Shown in pieces: positions 25,228 through 35,430 of a DNA stretch of 64,000 nt (its first letter is position 1; every line of letters begins with the position of its first letter). The notes under the pieces were generated by a model. It had not been told where the DNA came from and searched no databases. It was given only the letters and a program-made list of their open reading frames with translations. The translations under genes and the position numbers were made by a program. Source of the DNA: Chitinophagaceae bacterium (GTDB lineage: Bacteria > Bacteroidota > Bacteroidia > Chitinophagales > Chitinophagaceae); contig JADKJC010000004.1 of the NCBI GenBank assembly GCA_016722465.1, forward strand, positions 186,001 through 250,000. The letters are read 5' to 3'.

Positions 25228-27543
25228 ATGAAAAGCATTTTAACCGCAGTGATGTTGCTGATCAGTCAGATGTCTATTGCGCAGGTAACAGTTAGCTGGT
25301 TCAATTTTCCCGGTGGAGTAGCAGTGGCAAGGGATGCGGTCAACAATGTTTATACTGCCAACTGGGATTATAATGCTGGTGGAGACATTACTTTAACTAA
25401 AAGAGACGCTTCGGGAAATATTATATGGGAAGTACCTTATAATAATACTGACTTTACCAGCCACGAAGTAGCCACATGGGTGGCAACCGACAATGCAGGA
25501 AATATCCTTGTTTCAGGCACCATCCGTTCGGGCTATTCTAATCCTGTAAACGCAGCCAGTATTTTAATGAAATATAATCCTTCTGGTACTTTATTGTGGC
25601 GGGTGGTGTATGAAAGTTCTTTTGATGGTTCGTCTACCCGTAAATGCCTGGTAGATGCCAGCAACAATATTTATGTGCTCGGTCTTGGAACCGGACCTGC
25701 CGGACAAGTTACGAAAGTAAAAAAGTTCAATTCATCCGGTATAACCGTTTGGAACTATTTTGATAACGGAGGTGGTGCCCCTGTTAATTTCAAATTTACT
25801 CCGGATAATAACATCGTACTTGTAAAAAGAGGTATAACAGGTATCATCAATTCCTATTCAAAAATTGATTTGAATGGCAATTTGATTTGGAACACTGCCG
25901 GAATAACCAGTATTTCAGGTGGTGATGCTTCGGGCGATGCTTTTGGGAATACATATATTGTAAATGGCTCTCCAAGTGAATTAAAGAAACTTTCACCTGC
26001 TGGTGCAGTTATTTGGACTCGACCAAATACTAATGTAAATGGCAATAAGGTTGAGGTGGGCACGGACAATAATCCAGTTGTCGGTGGTTATCCGGGTGCA
26101 GGGTATGGTGTGGTTATTATGAAATACGATGCCAACGGAAACCTGCTTTGGCAAAACCTCGATGCAGATGGGCCAAGCCTTTCATTGTTGGCACTTGCAC
26201 CTATGAGGCTGGACGGTTCAAATGCTGTTTATATTGCCGGAAGCACCATGTCATCAATGGGTGTATGCAAAGTTAACAGTGATGGAACTTCTGCGTGGTC
26301 GGCAACAACATCAAGCGGATATCCGGTTTGGTTCGAATTTGGCACAGATAACAGTATTTATGTTGTAGGAGGTACAACAGCCAGATTTACACAATCAGGC
26401 ACAATTCCCACTCCTCCGGTTGCTCCATCCAATCTGGTGGCAACACCTGCAGGAACATCTTCCATAAATTTAACCTGGGCTGATAATTCAACAAATGAAA
26501 CAGGTTTTGTACTCATGCAATCATCCACATCAGGTGGCATATTCAACAAGCTTATTACCATACCAGCAAATACAACATCATATACTGATGTGGGACTGGG
26601 CAGTTCAGCAACGTATTATTACAAAATTCAGGCAACCAATGCAGGAGGTAATTCAACATGGAGCAACCAGGCTAACGCAACAACCAATACTCCGCCTGCA
26701 ACGATACCCGCTGCCCCATCGAACCTGGTTGCCACAGCAAGTGGAACTTCCATTATAAACCTGACATGGATTGACAATGCTTCAAATGAAACAAGCTATG
26801 TTCTTCAGCGTTCATTGTCTTCTGCTAGCGGCTTTGCTGTTATTGCTACATTAGGGTCAAATTCAACATCTTACTCAAATACTGGATTAAACAGTTCGAC
26901 TACTTACTATTATAGGGTACAGGCAGTTAATGCTGCTGATGTTTCTGTGTGGAGTAATACAGCCAATGCCACTACAGTTGCACTTCCTCCACCAACAATT
27001 CCTGCAGCACCTACCAACCTGGTGGCAATGTCGGCCGGTTGTAACCAGGTGAGCCTGAAATGGACCGATAATTCAAGTAATGAAACTGCTTTTGAAGTGA
27101 GCCGTGCCAGCAGCTTAAACGGCACTTATACAATCATTGCGACCCTGGGTGCAAACAGCAGGGCTTACACTGACAATGGATTAAGGACAAGCAGGAGGTA
27201 CTATTACAGGATAAGGTGTAAGAATACAGCAGGTGTTTCTTCCTGGAGCAATAAAGCCAACGCAGTGGCAGTTTGTAATACCATCACCAAAGTAGTGATG
27301 CAGGAACAAAAAGTACTGCTATTTCCAAATCCGGCCGTAAATGAAATCAATGTGCAATTGCCCGATACTTATAAGCTGCCACTTACACTGGATATCGTTT
27401 CACCTCTTGGACAAAAAGTATTTTCAAAACAAATAAATAATTATACCACAAAAATTCCGGTGGAAGGATTAACAAAGGGTTGGTATGTTATTCAATTGCG
27501 TAACGGGGGTACTGTGGAGGCTATAAAATTTCTGATCAATTAG
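25228..27543 (+). CDS. T9SS type A secreted protein: beta-propeller, three FN3 domains
   Basis: A signal peptide (MKSILTAVMLLISQMSIA) is followed by ~380 residues of repeated propeller-type strands (VTKVKKFNSSG; ILMKYNPSGTLLWRVV; VIMKYDANGNLLWQNL). Three fibronectin-III domains follow, each beginning P-x-A-P-S/T-N-L-V-A and containing TYYYKIQATNAGGNS-like strands. The C-terminal type A sorting domain is LLFPNPAVNEINVQL ... GLTKGWYVIQL. It is predicted to be secreted or surface attached through T9SS. There are no catalytic motifs. A Crp/Fnr-type promoter precedes it. Confidence 0.85.
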   Translation: MKSILTAVMLLISQMSIAQVTVSWFNFPGGVAVARDAVNNVYTANWDYNAGGDITLTKRDASGNIIWEVPYNNTDFTSHEVATWVATDNAGNILVSGTIRSGYSNPVNAASILMKYNPSGTLLWRVVYESSFDGSSTRKCLVDASNNIYVLGLGTGPAGQVTKVKKFNSSGITVWNYFDNGGGAPVNFKFTPDNNIVLVKRGITGIINSYSKIDLNGNLIWNTAGITSISGGDASGDAFGNTYIVNGSPSELKKLSPAGAVIWTRPNTNVNGNKVEVGTDNNPVVGGYPGAGYGVVIMKYDANGNLLWQNLDADGPSLSLLALAPMRLDGSNAVYIAGSTMSSMGVCKVNSDGTSAWSATTSSGYPVWFEFGTDNSIYVVGGTTARFTQSGTIPTPPVAPSNLVATPAGTSSINLTWADNSTNETGFVLMQSSTSGGIFNKLITIPANTTSYTDVGLGSSATYYYKIQATNAGGNSTWSNQANATTNTPPATIPAAPSNLVATASGTSIINLTWIDNASNETSYVLQRSLSSASGFAVIATLGSNSTSYSNTGLNSSTTYYYRVQAVNAADVSVWSNTANATTVALPPPTIPAAPTNLVAMSAGCNQVSLKWTDNSSNETAFEVSRASSLNGTYTIIATLGANSRAYTDNGLRTSRRYYYRIRCKNTAGVSSWSNKANAVAVCNTITKVVMQEQKVLLFPNPAVNEINVQLPDTYKLPLTLDIVSPLGQKVFSKQINNYTTKIPVEGLTKGWYVIQLRNGGTVEAIKFLIN

Positions 27544-27838
27544 AGCCAGGTGCAGGATAATGCTAATGTTACCTTGACCGGAACAAATTGAGATGTTGAG
27601 TTTAATTCAAATGAAATGCGTTTAACTATTGGTTTAAATGAAAGTAGCTGTTCAGGAAATTATTTTGCCCATTGAAATATATGATTTGCCTGTTCAGTTA
27701 CTTTTATTTTTATACAAGTAGTACAACCAATAGATTTAACCTGCCATCTGCCTATCAGGATGGATAATGACATTAGTCATGAAAAACCTTAACTGAAAGG
27801 AAGGTTTTGCAACAGAGGTAAATTTAAACAATCACTAT

Positions 27839-30103
27839 ATGAAAAAGATACATTTACTATTAGTATTTTTTATGCTGTTTACAGCAAGTTTATCGGCACA
27901 ATACACCACCGATTGGATAAGGCCTGCTGACAATATTTATAAAACAGGCTCGATGATTGCCCGGGACAGTTCGGACAATGTATTTGTAACCGGCTATATC
28001 CAATCCCAGAATATATATACCCGTAAGTATAACAAGTTTGGAGCACTGCAATGGGAAAAAACTTCTTCGTCGGGCATCGCCAGTAATTATGAAAAGCCTG
28101 TATGGACCAGTATTGACAAAAATAATAACGCAATTGTAGTTGGTTACAGGTATGCGTTGAGTTCAGGAAGAGATTATCCTAATGCCATCGTTGTATTGAA
28201 ATACAATCCTTCTGGTTTTTTATTATGGAAAAAAGTAATTCCTGTTTCAGTAGTCCTTCGAAGATTTGGTTCAGGCCTTAATGTGCGGAGTGAGGTAGAC
28301 AATGCAGGGAATATTTATATCTCAACTGTAACAGCAAATATTTCCGGATTTGCCTTGTACAAACTCAACTCATCCGGGGTACTTGTTTTCACGAAAAACA
28401 GTGCTGCTAATGCTCCTAATGGTTTCAATGCAATGCGGCTGAAAGGCAGCAGGATTGCGGTTACCGGTGCATCCGGAACCATAAGCAATGCTCCTGTAGC
28501 TGTTTGGGATACAGCAGGTAATTTATTGTTCACAAAAGCTGTATTAGGGCAGGGGGGTAGTGATGTAGAAATAGATGCTGCCGGGAATGTTTATTTACTT
28601 ACTTCTTATTCCAACCAGGTTACAGCCAGCAGCGGGCAGGATATATCTATCTATAAATTCAATTCAACCGGTGTGCAGCAATGGAAGCGTAGTTATGATT
28701 TTGGTGGAAGTGATTTTTCAACCAGGTTTGTTTTGGCTGCAGATAAATTAAGTGTGATCGGCTCAATCAATGTTACTGACTGGATTACATTCCAGGTAAA
28801 TAATAATGGTACCCAACTTTGGAACGCACGGTACAACACCACTTCATTAAATCCAGAACTGCCTGCTGACATTGCGGCTAAAGGCAACGGTGAAGTATTT
28901 GTAACCGGTAAAGGCGGGCCAGATGTAAGGAGTGTAACAGGTTCTTCTTTCCTTAGAATGGTTACCATAAAATACAGCAATACCGGTACGGTAAAATGGA
29001 TCGACTCTGTAAATACGTCTGGCTTTGGAATAAGTTGCGTTTTGGCAAAAGACAGCAGTTTGTTTGCTTTAAGTCATGCTAACATGACGGCCTATCATTT
29101 TATAGACCAAACAGCAACAGGTACCTGCGGCATTCCAACCGGTATTTTTGCCACAAATGTTTCTACTGTTTCCACTACCATGATATGGTCGCCCGTTGCA
29201 GGAGCTACTTTGTACCACCTGCGTTATAAAACAGCAACAGCCACCACCTGGACAGTGATTTCAACAAGCCTTACCAGTAATTTCCTATCGGGCCTTTCTG
29301 CAGGTACTACTTATAATTATGCCGTAGAAGCCGTTTGTGCAAGTGGGCCATCCGGTTATAGCGCTACACAATCTTTTACCACATTTGGTACCGGCTATTG
29401 TAGTTCTGCCGGACAAAGCCAGGCGCTGGAATATTTAAGCTTTGTGTGGATGGGTGGTATCATGAATTCAACAGGGAATAACAACGGTTACGGTGATTTT
29501 ACAAACCTCAGTACGCCACTCACCCAGGGGCAAACTGTTACCGGTTACCTGTCTGGCCGGGTACGTTATCCTGAAGTTGAAAACTATGGCATCTGGATAG
29601 ATTTTAATCACAACAATAGCTTTACTGATCCGGGAGAGCAGGTAGTAAATCTCACAACTGATTTTACCGGATGGATCGGATTCAGTTTTGTTGTGCCTAC
29701 CGGAATTGCAGGTGGCCCAACAAGGATGAGGGTAGTGATGAGTTATGGAGCCCCTGCTTCACCATGCGGCAATTATGCCTTTGGGGAAACAGAAGATTAT
29801 ACGGTGGATGTGAATACGGTATTTTCAACACTGAGGCCAAAAGCCGCATCTGTTCTTGTTTCGGAAAAAACTGCAGTTGGTGTTTACCCTAACCCAGCTG
29901 CTGATGTATTATATGTGAAGGGCCTTGCCGGCAATGACCCTGGCAGGTACATCGAAATTTATGATATGACAGGAAGAAAGATACTGGTGAATAACAATCC
30001 AGGCAACAGTGTAAATATCAGCACACTAAGGTCTGGCACATATCTGATCAGGGTTATTCAAAACAAAACAGGTGTTTATACCGGGCAGTTCATTAAAAAG
30101 TAA
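27839..30103 (+). CDS. T9SS type A secreted protein: beta-propeller, FN3 and GEVED domain
   Basis: A signal peptide (MKKIHLLLVFFMLFTASLSA) is followed by ~400 propeller-repeat residues like those of the preceding gene (IVVLKYNPSGFLLWKKV). One FN3-type domain then starts near residue 435 (CGIPTGIFATNVSTVSTTMI) and a GEVED domain near 510-650 (YGIWIDFNHNNSFTDPGEQV ... NYAFGETEDYTVDV). The tail is a type A sorting domain (VGVYPNPAADVLYV ... LRSGTYLIRVIQNKTG). It probably duplicates the propeller architecture of the 25228 gene and is surface exposed. Confidence 0.85.
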   Translation: MKKIHLLLVFFMLFTASLSAQYTTDWIRPADNIYKTGSMIARDSSDNVFVTGYIQSQNIYTRKYNKFGALQWEKTSSSGIASNYEKPVWTSIDKNNNAIVVGYRYALSSGRDYPNAIVVLKYNPSGFLLWKKVIPVSVVLRRFGSGLNVRSEVDNAGNIYISTVTANISGFALYKLNSSGVLVFTKNSAANAPNGFNAMRLKGSRIAVTGASGTISNAPVAVWDTAGNLLFTKAVLGQGGSDVEIDAAGNVYLLTSYSNQVTASSGQDISIYKFNSTGVQQWKRSYDFGGSDFSTRFVLAADKLSVIGSINVTDWITFQVNNNGTQLWNARYNTTSLNPELPADIAAKGNGEVFVTGKGGPDVRSVTGSSFLRMVTIKYSNTGTVKWIDSVNTSGFGISCVLAKDSSLFALSHANMTAYHFIDQTATGTCGIPTGIFATNVSTVSTTMIWSPVAGATLYHLRYKTATATTWTVISTSLTSNFLSGLSAGTTYNYAVEAVCASGPSGYSATQSFTTFGTGYCSSAGQSQALEYLSFVWMGGIMNSTGNNNGYGDFTNLSTPLTQGQTVTGYLSGRVRYPEVENYGIWIDFNHNNSFTDPGEQVVNLTTDFTGWIGFSFVVPTGIAGGPTRMRVVMSYGAPASPCGNYAFGETEDYTVDVNTVFSTLRPKAASVLVSEKTAVGVYPNPAADVLYVKGLAGNDPGRYIEIYDMTGRKILVNNNPGNSVNISTLRSGTYLIRVIQNKTGVYTGQFIKK

Positions 30104-30155
30104 TACCAGCTGGGTACATGTAAATTGATTCAGCCAAAAGAAAAGCCAATCACAT

Positions 30156-30190
30156 CAAAGGGGTCTGTATTGATCCCTTTGTTTTTTCTT
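30156..30190 (+). terminator. Intrinsic terminator after the propeller genes
   Basis: CAAAGGGGTC (30156-30165) pairs with GATCCCTTTG (30172-30181), one G-T wobble in ten pairs, followed by TTTTTTCTT. Confidence 0.8.
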
Positions 30191-30547
30191 ACGGTTGGTT
30201 AAAGCCTGCAGAAATTATTAATCGTCATTTCCACCGCTTCCTGGGAAATATTTAGGGCACATGGCATAATTTTTTTTAGCAGCATCCATTATTTTGCCTG
30301 ATATTTGGAAAGTAAAAACAATTGTCTTGAATTGTAAACAACGATATGCTCACTTCTACAGGCGCTCGGCCTACATCTCCATTATAATGAATGGAACTTC
30401 GTCATTGCATGACTGCAGATGCTGATACAGCAACTTGCAGGGTAATATCACCATGATTAATTGGCCCTGTAAACCGGATTAGCTGATTCTCATTACATCA
30501 TTTACTTCCTTGCGCTGCCTGGCGACGCAAGGAGAAAAATATATTTT
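30191..30547. other. Intergenic region with a leader hairpin
   Basis: There is no gene. At 30508-30532 CCTTGCG and CGCAAGG form a 7-bp stem with an 11-nt loop, ending 15 nt before the ATG of the next gene. It could affect translation initiation. I see no known riboswitch. Confidence 0.45.
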
Positions 30548-31664
30548 ATGCAAATAGCAATTTTAGGAGCCGGCATGGTTGGCCGTGCCATGGCCATCGA
30601 CCTCGCTGGCCAACATACGGTTACTTCATTTGATGTAAGCACTGCATCGTTGCAGTTACTTACTCAAAAAAGCAAATCAGTCAATACCATCCAGGCTGAT
30701 TTGAGGAATTACGATAATTATAAAAATTTATTGAACGATTTTGATTTTGTGATCAGTGCAGTACCTGGTTTTATGGGTTATCAAACGCTGGAGGCCATCA
30801 TTACCGCACAAAAAAATGTGGTAGACATCTCTTTCTTTCCAGAGGATGCACTGCAACTGGATGCACTTGCAAAACAACTGGGCGTAACTGCCATTGTTGA
30901 CTGTGGTGTAGCGCCTGGCATGAGCAATTTGATATTGGGGTTTCACAATGCCCGGATGAAGATTGACAGCTTTGAGTGTATGGTTGGAGGGTTGCCTAAA
31001 AAAAGAACAAAGCCTTTTGAATACAAAGCTCCTTTTTCACCCATTGATGTGTTGGAGGAATATACCCGGCCCGCCCGTTATGTGGAGAATGGGCATATTG
31101 TTACCAAGCCAGCCTTGAGTGATGCTGAACTGATCGATTTTGAAAAAGCAGGCACCCTGGAATCTTTTAATACGGATGGATTGCGGAGTATCTTATTTAC
31201 CATGGGGCATATTCCAGACATGAAGGAAAAAACGCTGCGTTATCCGGGGCATATCGACCTTATGAAGGGGTTGATCAAAGCTGGCTTTTTTAGATGAAGC
31301 TCCCATCAATTATAAAGGACAGCAGATCTCACCTATGGAATTCACATCGGCATTGTTGTTTGATCAGTGGAAACTGGGACCGACAGAAGAAGAATTTACG
31401 TTGATGACCATCAGCATAAAGGGTGAAGGTAAAACCATCAATTATGAATTGTACGATGAGTATGATGCGGTGAGTGAAACCAGCAGTATGAGCCGTACTA
31501 CCGGTTACACATGTACGGCTGCGTTGAACATGTTGGCAAATAAACTTTTTACCGGCAAAGGCGTTTTTCCACCGGAACTGGTGGGTAAGGATGAAGCCTG
31601 TTTTAATTTTATACTGGATTATTTAAAAGAGCGGAATGTAATTTACACAACCCGTCATCAATAG
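30548..31664 (+). CDS. Saccharopine dehydrogenase-like protein (one frameshift)
   Basis: Frames 30548-31297 and 31335-31664 form one ~370-residue protein. The N-terminus is an NAD(P)-binding Rossmann motif (MQIAILGAGMVGRAMAIDLA), followed by DFVISAVPGFMG, VVDISFFPEDALQLDALAKQ, DCGVAPGMSNLILG and a C-terminal domain (RTTGYTCTAALNMLANKLF). The break is in a T-run near 31288 (AGFF/R). This group of C-terminal-domain saccharopine dehydrogenases acts on lysine or related amino acids; the exact substrate is unclear. Confidence 0.8.
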
Positions 31665-31830
31665 AGATGTCTGTTTATATAACAGCGGCTGTTTCAAAAG
31701 TGAACAATATTTCACACAACGAACGCTAAGAATACAAAGTAAACTGCGAAGTCATTTTAAAATCGATCTTTGTTACTTTGCCTTCCTGGTCGCTTTGTGT
31801 GAATTTGCATCTTTTAAGGCAGCCTCTTTT

Positions 31831-32190
31831 TTATTGATCAGCATCCGGTACATCTTCCAGGCGGTAATAGATTTTCAATCCTCTTTCACCGGCAATCCTC
31901 ACATCTTCATCAGCTCCCTTGGATCCACCTTCAATGCGGAACACGGCATCGCATTTTTCCAGCAGGCGGTGTGCAGCAGGGTATTGAATTTTATCCCATA
32001 CTTCATCACCTGGCTTTGTTGAACCTGCCAGTGTTATCAACGGCAGGGCCACCCATTCACCAATCAGGGGAATATGCCCCTTCCTGAAAAGTGGCAACGC
32101 CAGTGCTTCCAGTTTGTGTAAGTTCTGTTGCATCAGTACCGGGTTGTCGTTGGTGCCGCTTCTGTAGGGGCCTGCAATAAGTATCAGCAT
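31831..32190 (-). CDS. DUF4406 (nucleoside deoxyribosyltransferase-like) protein
   Basis: The 119-residue cytosolic protein has MLILIAGPYRSGTNDNP at the N-terminus, GEWVALPLITLAG in the middle and LEKCDAVFRIEGGSKGADED near the end. This is the DUF4406 pattern, related to nucleoside 2-deoxyribosyltransferases. Its substrate and role are unknown. It lies 58 nt after a Crp-like regulator on the same strand. Confidence 0.7.
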   Translation of the reverse strand: MLILIAGPYRSGTNDNPVLMQQNLHKLEALALPLFRKGHIPLIGEWVALPLITLAGSTKPGDEVWDKIQYPAAHRLLEKCDAVFRIEGGSKGADEDVRIAGERGLKIYYRLEDVPDADQ

Positions 32191-32248
32191 GGGGTTTATT
32201 TTTTTTTGTAAAGAAAGCTGCAGGGCAGTTAATAATTCTTAAGGTAGC

Positions 32249-32839
32249 TTAAGATTTATTTCTTTTGGCTTTGTGGTTACGGATGGCACTTAAAAATTCA
32301 GGCGTAATACCAAGGAAAGAGGCAATCTGTTTTTGTGTAACCTGGTTAGATAATTTGGGATAACGGTTCAAAAAGCTATTGTATTTTTCTTCTGCAGATA
32401 AAGACAGCGTCTCAATCATTCTCAACTGTTCTCTTGTGTAAGCATTCTGCATCAGTATCCTGAAGAAGCGTTCAAACTTAGGAATCTCCTTCAGCAGTTG
32501 ATCCATATTTTCTTTGCTCAACTGAAAGATGTTGCTGTCTTCAATGGTTTCTATGTGCAGCATAGCGGGCCGCTCATTTAAAAAACAATACATATCAGTC
32601 ACCCACCAGTCTGCCATGGCAAACATGATGGTGGATTCCTTCCCGTTTTTATCAAGATGATATGCCCTTAATGCGCCGGTGTTTACATAGCTGATGGTTT
32701 TGCAAACCTGTCCTTCTGATAATAGTAATGTTTTTTTTGGTATTATTTTGCAGGAGAGGAGGGAGGTGAAATAATCGATCTCTTCACCGTTCAGTAAAAT
32801 GTGTTTGGCAACATTGCCCAGTATCCGTTCATGTATCAT
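32249..32839 (-). CDS. Crp/Fnr-family regulator (degenerate ligand site)
   Basis: The 196-residue protein has a cNMP-binding-like beta-roll (LLLSEGQVCKTISYVNTGAL) and a C-terminal HTH (VTQKQIASFLGITPEFLSAI). This subtype is abundant in Bacteroidota, usually without a cAMP pocket. The basic tail (HKAKRNKS) follows the recognition helix. Its targets are unknown; DUF4406 follows directly. Confidence 0.8.
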   Translation of the reverse strand: MIHERILGNVAKHILLNGEEIDYFTSLLSCKIIPKKTLLLSEGQVCKTISYVNTGALRAYHLDKNGKESTIMFAMADWWVTDMYCFLNERPAMLHIETIEDSNIFQLSKENMDQLLKEIPKFERFFRILMQNAYTREQLRMIETLSLSAEEKYNSFLNRYPKLSNQVTQKQIASFLGITPEFLSAIRNHKAKRNKS

Positions 32840-33026
32840 GCAATGAGTAAAAATTTTTTAAAAAGAAGAAAACTGCAACAGGAATCAATGAATCAATCCC
32901 CCTGGTTTAAAATTACACAGTTTGCTTGGGAATACACACAGCCTGCTGCCTTCATTTTTTTGGAATAAAAAATCATCTGGATTTTGAATAATGCCGCATC
33001 ATTAAAATGCATTGGCCTGAACAAAG

Positions 33027-33054
33027 AAAGGACTTCCTGCCAGGGAAGTCCTTT
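33027..33054 (-). terminator. Terminator of the polysaccharide lyase gene
   Basis: AAAGGACTTCC (33027-33037) and GGAAGTCCTTT (33044-33054) form a perfect 11-bp stem with a 6-nt loop. On the minus strand it is followed by CTTTGTTC, a weak T-tract. Confidence 0.65.
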
Positions 33055-33110
33055 AATAAAATCAATTTAATAAGTAACCAGCAAAAAATGTGGTTGGAAT
33101 CATTTTGTTA

Positions 33111-34033
33111 TTACAGGCCCGGAGCTACATCATTGTAGGTTGCTGAATTGCTTCCGATCCTTACATCGTCAATGTAAAGCACCCTTTGTGTAGTGGTAGA
33201 ACCATAGGATCCTGTCTTCCACGGCCATTTGTAAATACCCGCTTTCATATAGATCAACGTGGCATCAGTAGTAAGAGTAGCCCCCGTTTTGGTGTACACT
33301 TTTATACCGTTTTTCCATACCTCAACCAGGCCATCTGTACCACCACTCCATTTTACATGAAATACAAAATCGGTCCATTTGTTTCTGTCGTAGTTGCCGA
33401 TGGTAGTACTCTGGTTGCCAAACTTAACCACACGCCACTGGCCGCTCATTGTCCACAAAGCAAGTGGGGGCTTCCCTTATCGGTATGCCATTGCAACACT
33501 ACTTCTGGTGCTTTATCACTTACATATTCGTTGGGTAAAAAGTAACTGGCGCCATACCATCTTTCCATTTTTATTACAGGCTCATCTGAAGAGGCACGGT
33601 TTGTTTCTGCTCTCTTGCTGCCGCCTACATCGCCATCTGTTTTGTTCAGTTCATAGCGTGCACTGTAGCCACCCGACCTTGCAAAAGCAGATGATCGTTG
33701 GATAGATTTAGCGCTCCATCCTCCACGGTATTTCCACTGCGTTGTTGAACCTCCATAAAATGAGGTTAGTGCATTGGTGGCTTCTGTCGTAAAATTGAAG
33801 AACAGATTTTTTCTTGTTCCAAAAGTTGAAGAGGTCATTGCCAGGGGATCGATACCTTCATTTGAAGGAGCATCTGGAAGTTCAATCATATTTTCCTGTC
33901 CGGGATAATCTTCGATGTCTGATGTTACTGTTGTTAGTGGTTCAACAGGAGGAGCTTCTTTCTGGCAGCTCATAAACGTTGCGGTTAGCAACAGGCATAG
34001 TATTACTATGCCGTTCTGTGTACGGTTTTTCAT
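33111..34033 (-). CDS. Polysaccharide lyase (heparin lyase I-like) lipoprotein, one frameshift
   Basis: Frames 33446-34033 and 33111-33458 form one ~305-residue protein. It starts with a lipoprotein signal (LLTATFMSC) and has a low-complexity linker (VEPLTTVTSDIEDYPGQENM). A jelly-roll lyase domain follows: YSARYELNKTDG, KRAETNRAS, ERWYGASYFLPNEYV, VVLQWHTDKGSP, WTDFVFHVKWSG and VLYIDDVRIGSN. The break near 33450 is one base (GSPPLALWTMSGQW restored). PF14099-type lyases cleave uronic-acid polysaccharides; the substrate is not predictable. It is likely anchored in the outer membrane. Confidence 0.75.
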
Positions 34034-34557
34034 AATTATTTAGATTTGATTCCCTATAGGCAATCTCTGTGCCAATGCCTGCTAACAAACACCTAACAGC
34101 TTTATTGAAGCATGTAAAGAAGCATTGATATAACAAATGATAACTATTGGTATTTCAATTGCTAGCAGTAGTTTGTAAGAAATAAAATGCAAAAAAAAAT
34201 AACTGATTTATTTTCTTGTTTTTTTTTCCACACAGGAACAGTATTTATTACTGCTTGCCTGATAAGGGCTGTGGCAGGGCTTATAGAAGTGATTCATTTT
34301 TTTTCAACAGTAATAAATAATATTTTTTTTTATTTTTATGATTCATCGCATTTAAAAAAATATCATTATTAATCTGCTCCTGATTTTTGAATATGTGCAT
34401 TCAAAATAATTAAAGCAATGACATGTTGTAGTGCAAATACTACAAAGGGTTGTGCTATTTGTCTATGCTGCTTTAGACAGTATTCGATTTGCTCAACATG
34501 ATAAACCTGGGCTTTATTTATAGAAACCTTGGAATCGATTAATATAATACAGGTCAG
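34034..34557. other. A+T-rich spacer
   Basis: There are several long T and A runs around 34190-34370. I see no credible frame or RNA. It lies upstream of the lyase and downstream of the barrel-like gene, both minus. Confidence 0.4.
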
Positions 34558-35213
34558 CTACATCCGCCTGCTTTTGATCCTTCCTATCCGCAGGCCTGCC
34601 ATCAACCCGAAAATTGATTTTTCTTTGTTGATATCCATTTTTAATTCCAGGGTAAGCCCCAGCGCTGTTTTAGTAGGAATGTTCATTTTTAAACTTACCG
34701 GGAAACTGATGCTGTTCACTTTCTTTAATGTAAACGAAGGGCCAAACCACCCTTCACTATCAGGTATCACTGTATGATAGTTGATCACTGCATAGGAGAG
34801 CCCTGCAGATACACTGAACATTGTTTTGTCCGGGTCGCTAAAAAAACTTTACCCGCCATCAAATTGAATGCACTGAAATCTGTCCAGTTTTCCGTTTGAA
34901 AAAGAGTGGACAACGATTCTGATGAAGTTTGGTAAAAGCTCACGGTGTATACCATTTTATTACGGGCCATGGCAGTTAATGATAAATCGGCAGACAATCC
35001 GATGTTTGAAAATCCGCAATCCAGGTTAAGCCAAAGTGGAATCCTGTTGCTGTCTTTTATAAAAGGAGTACCGGATTTTTCGGTTACCGAATCTGCAGCA
35101 TTACCTAGTCTGCTATATTTTAGGGAATGCAGTTTTAGAACATTGTTCCCGTATGAATACCCAGGTGATAATAAAATCAGGATGTATGTGAGGATCGTTA
35201 ATACATGTTTCAT
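34558..35213 (-). CDS. Exported beta-barrel-like protein, one frameshift
   Basis: Frames 34785-35213 and 34558-34821 join into ~215 residues. A signal peptide (ILILLSPGYSYG) is followed by alternating strands (NIGLSADLSLTAMARNKMVY; MFSVSAGLSYAVINYHT; ALGLTLELKMDINKEKSIFG) and the end GLRIGRIKSRRM. This suggests an outer-membrane barrel of unknown family. The break is near 34830 in an A-run. Confidence 0.5.
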
Positions 35214-35430
35214 AAGAATTCATTTGAGGTTTAAAACCCGTTACTGCAATGTCAACCTGTTGCTGACAAACGTTGTGATGCTTCCTGCAGTTTTCACAAA
35301 GTTCAGGCGGCAAGCGGATATAAAGAATGACGATTGTCAATTTCCGGTTGTAGATTATTTACAGATCAATTTCCTGGTCTAATTGTGTACAGACATTTTT
35401 TTAAGTTATTTTTAAGTTGCAAAACAACCT

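Noticed and set aside
30104..30547. Spacer as a possible riboswitch
   Set aside because: Only a terminator and a small leader stem are present; no conserved riboswitch core was recognised.
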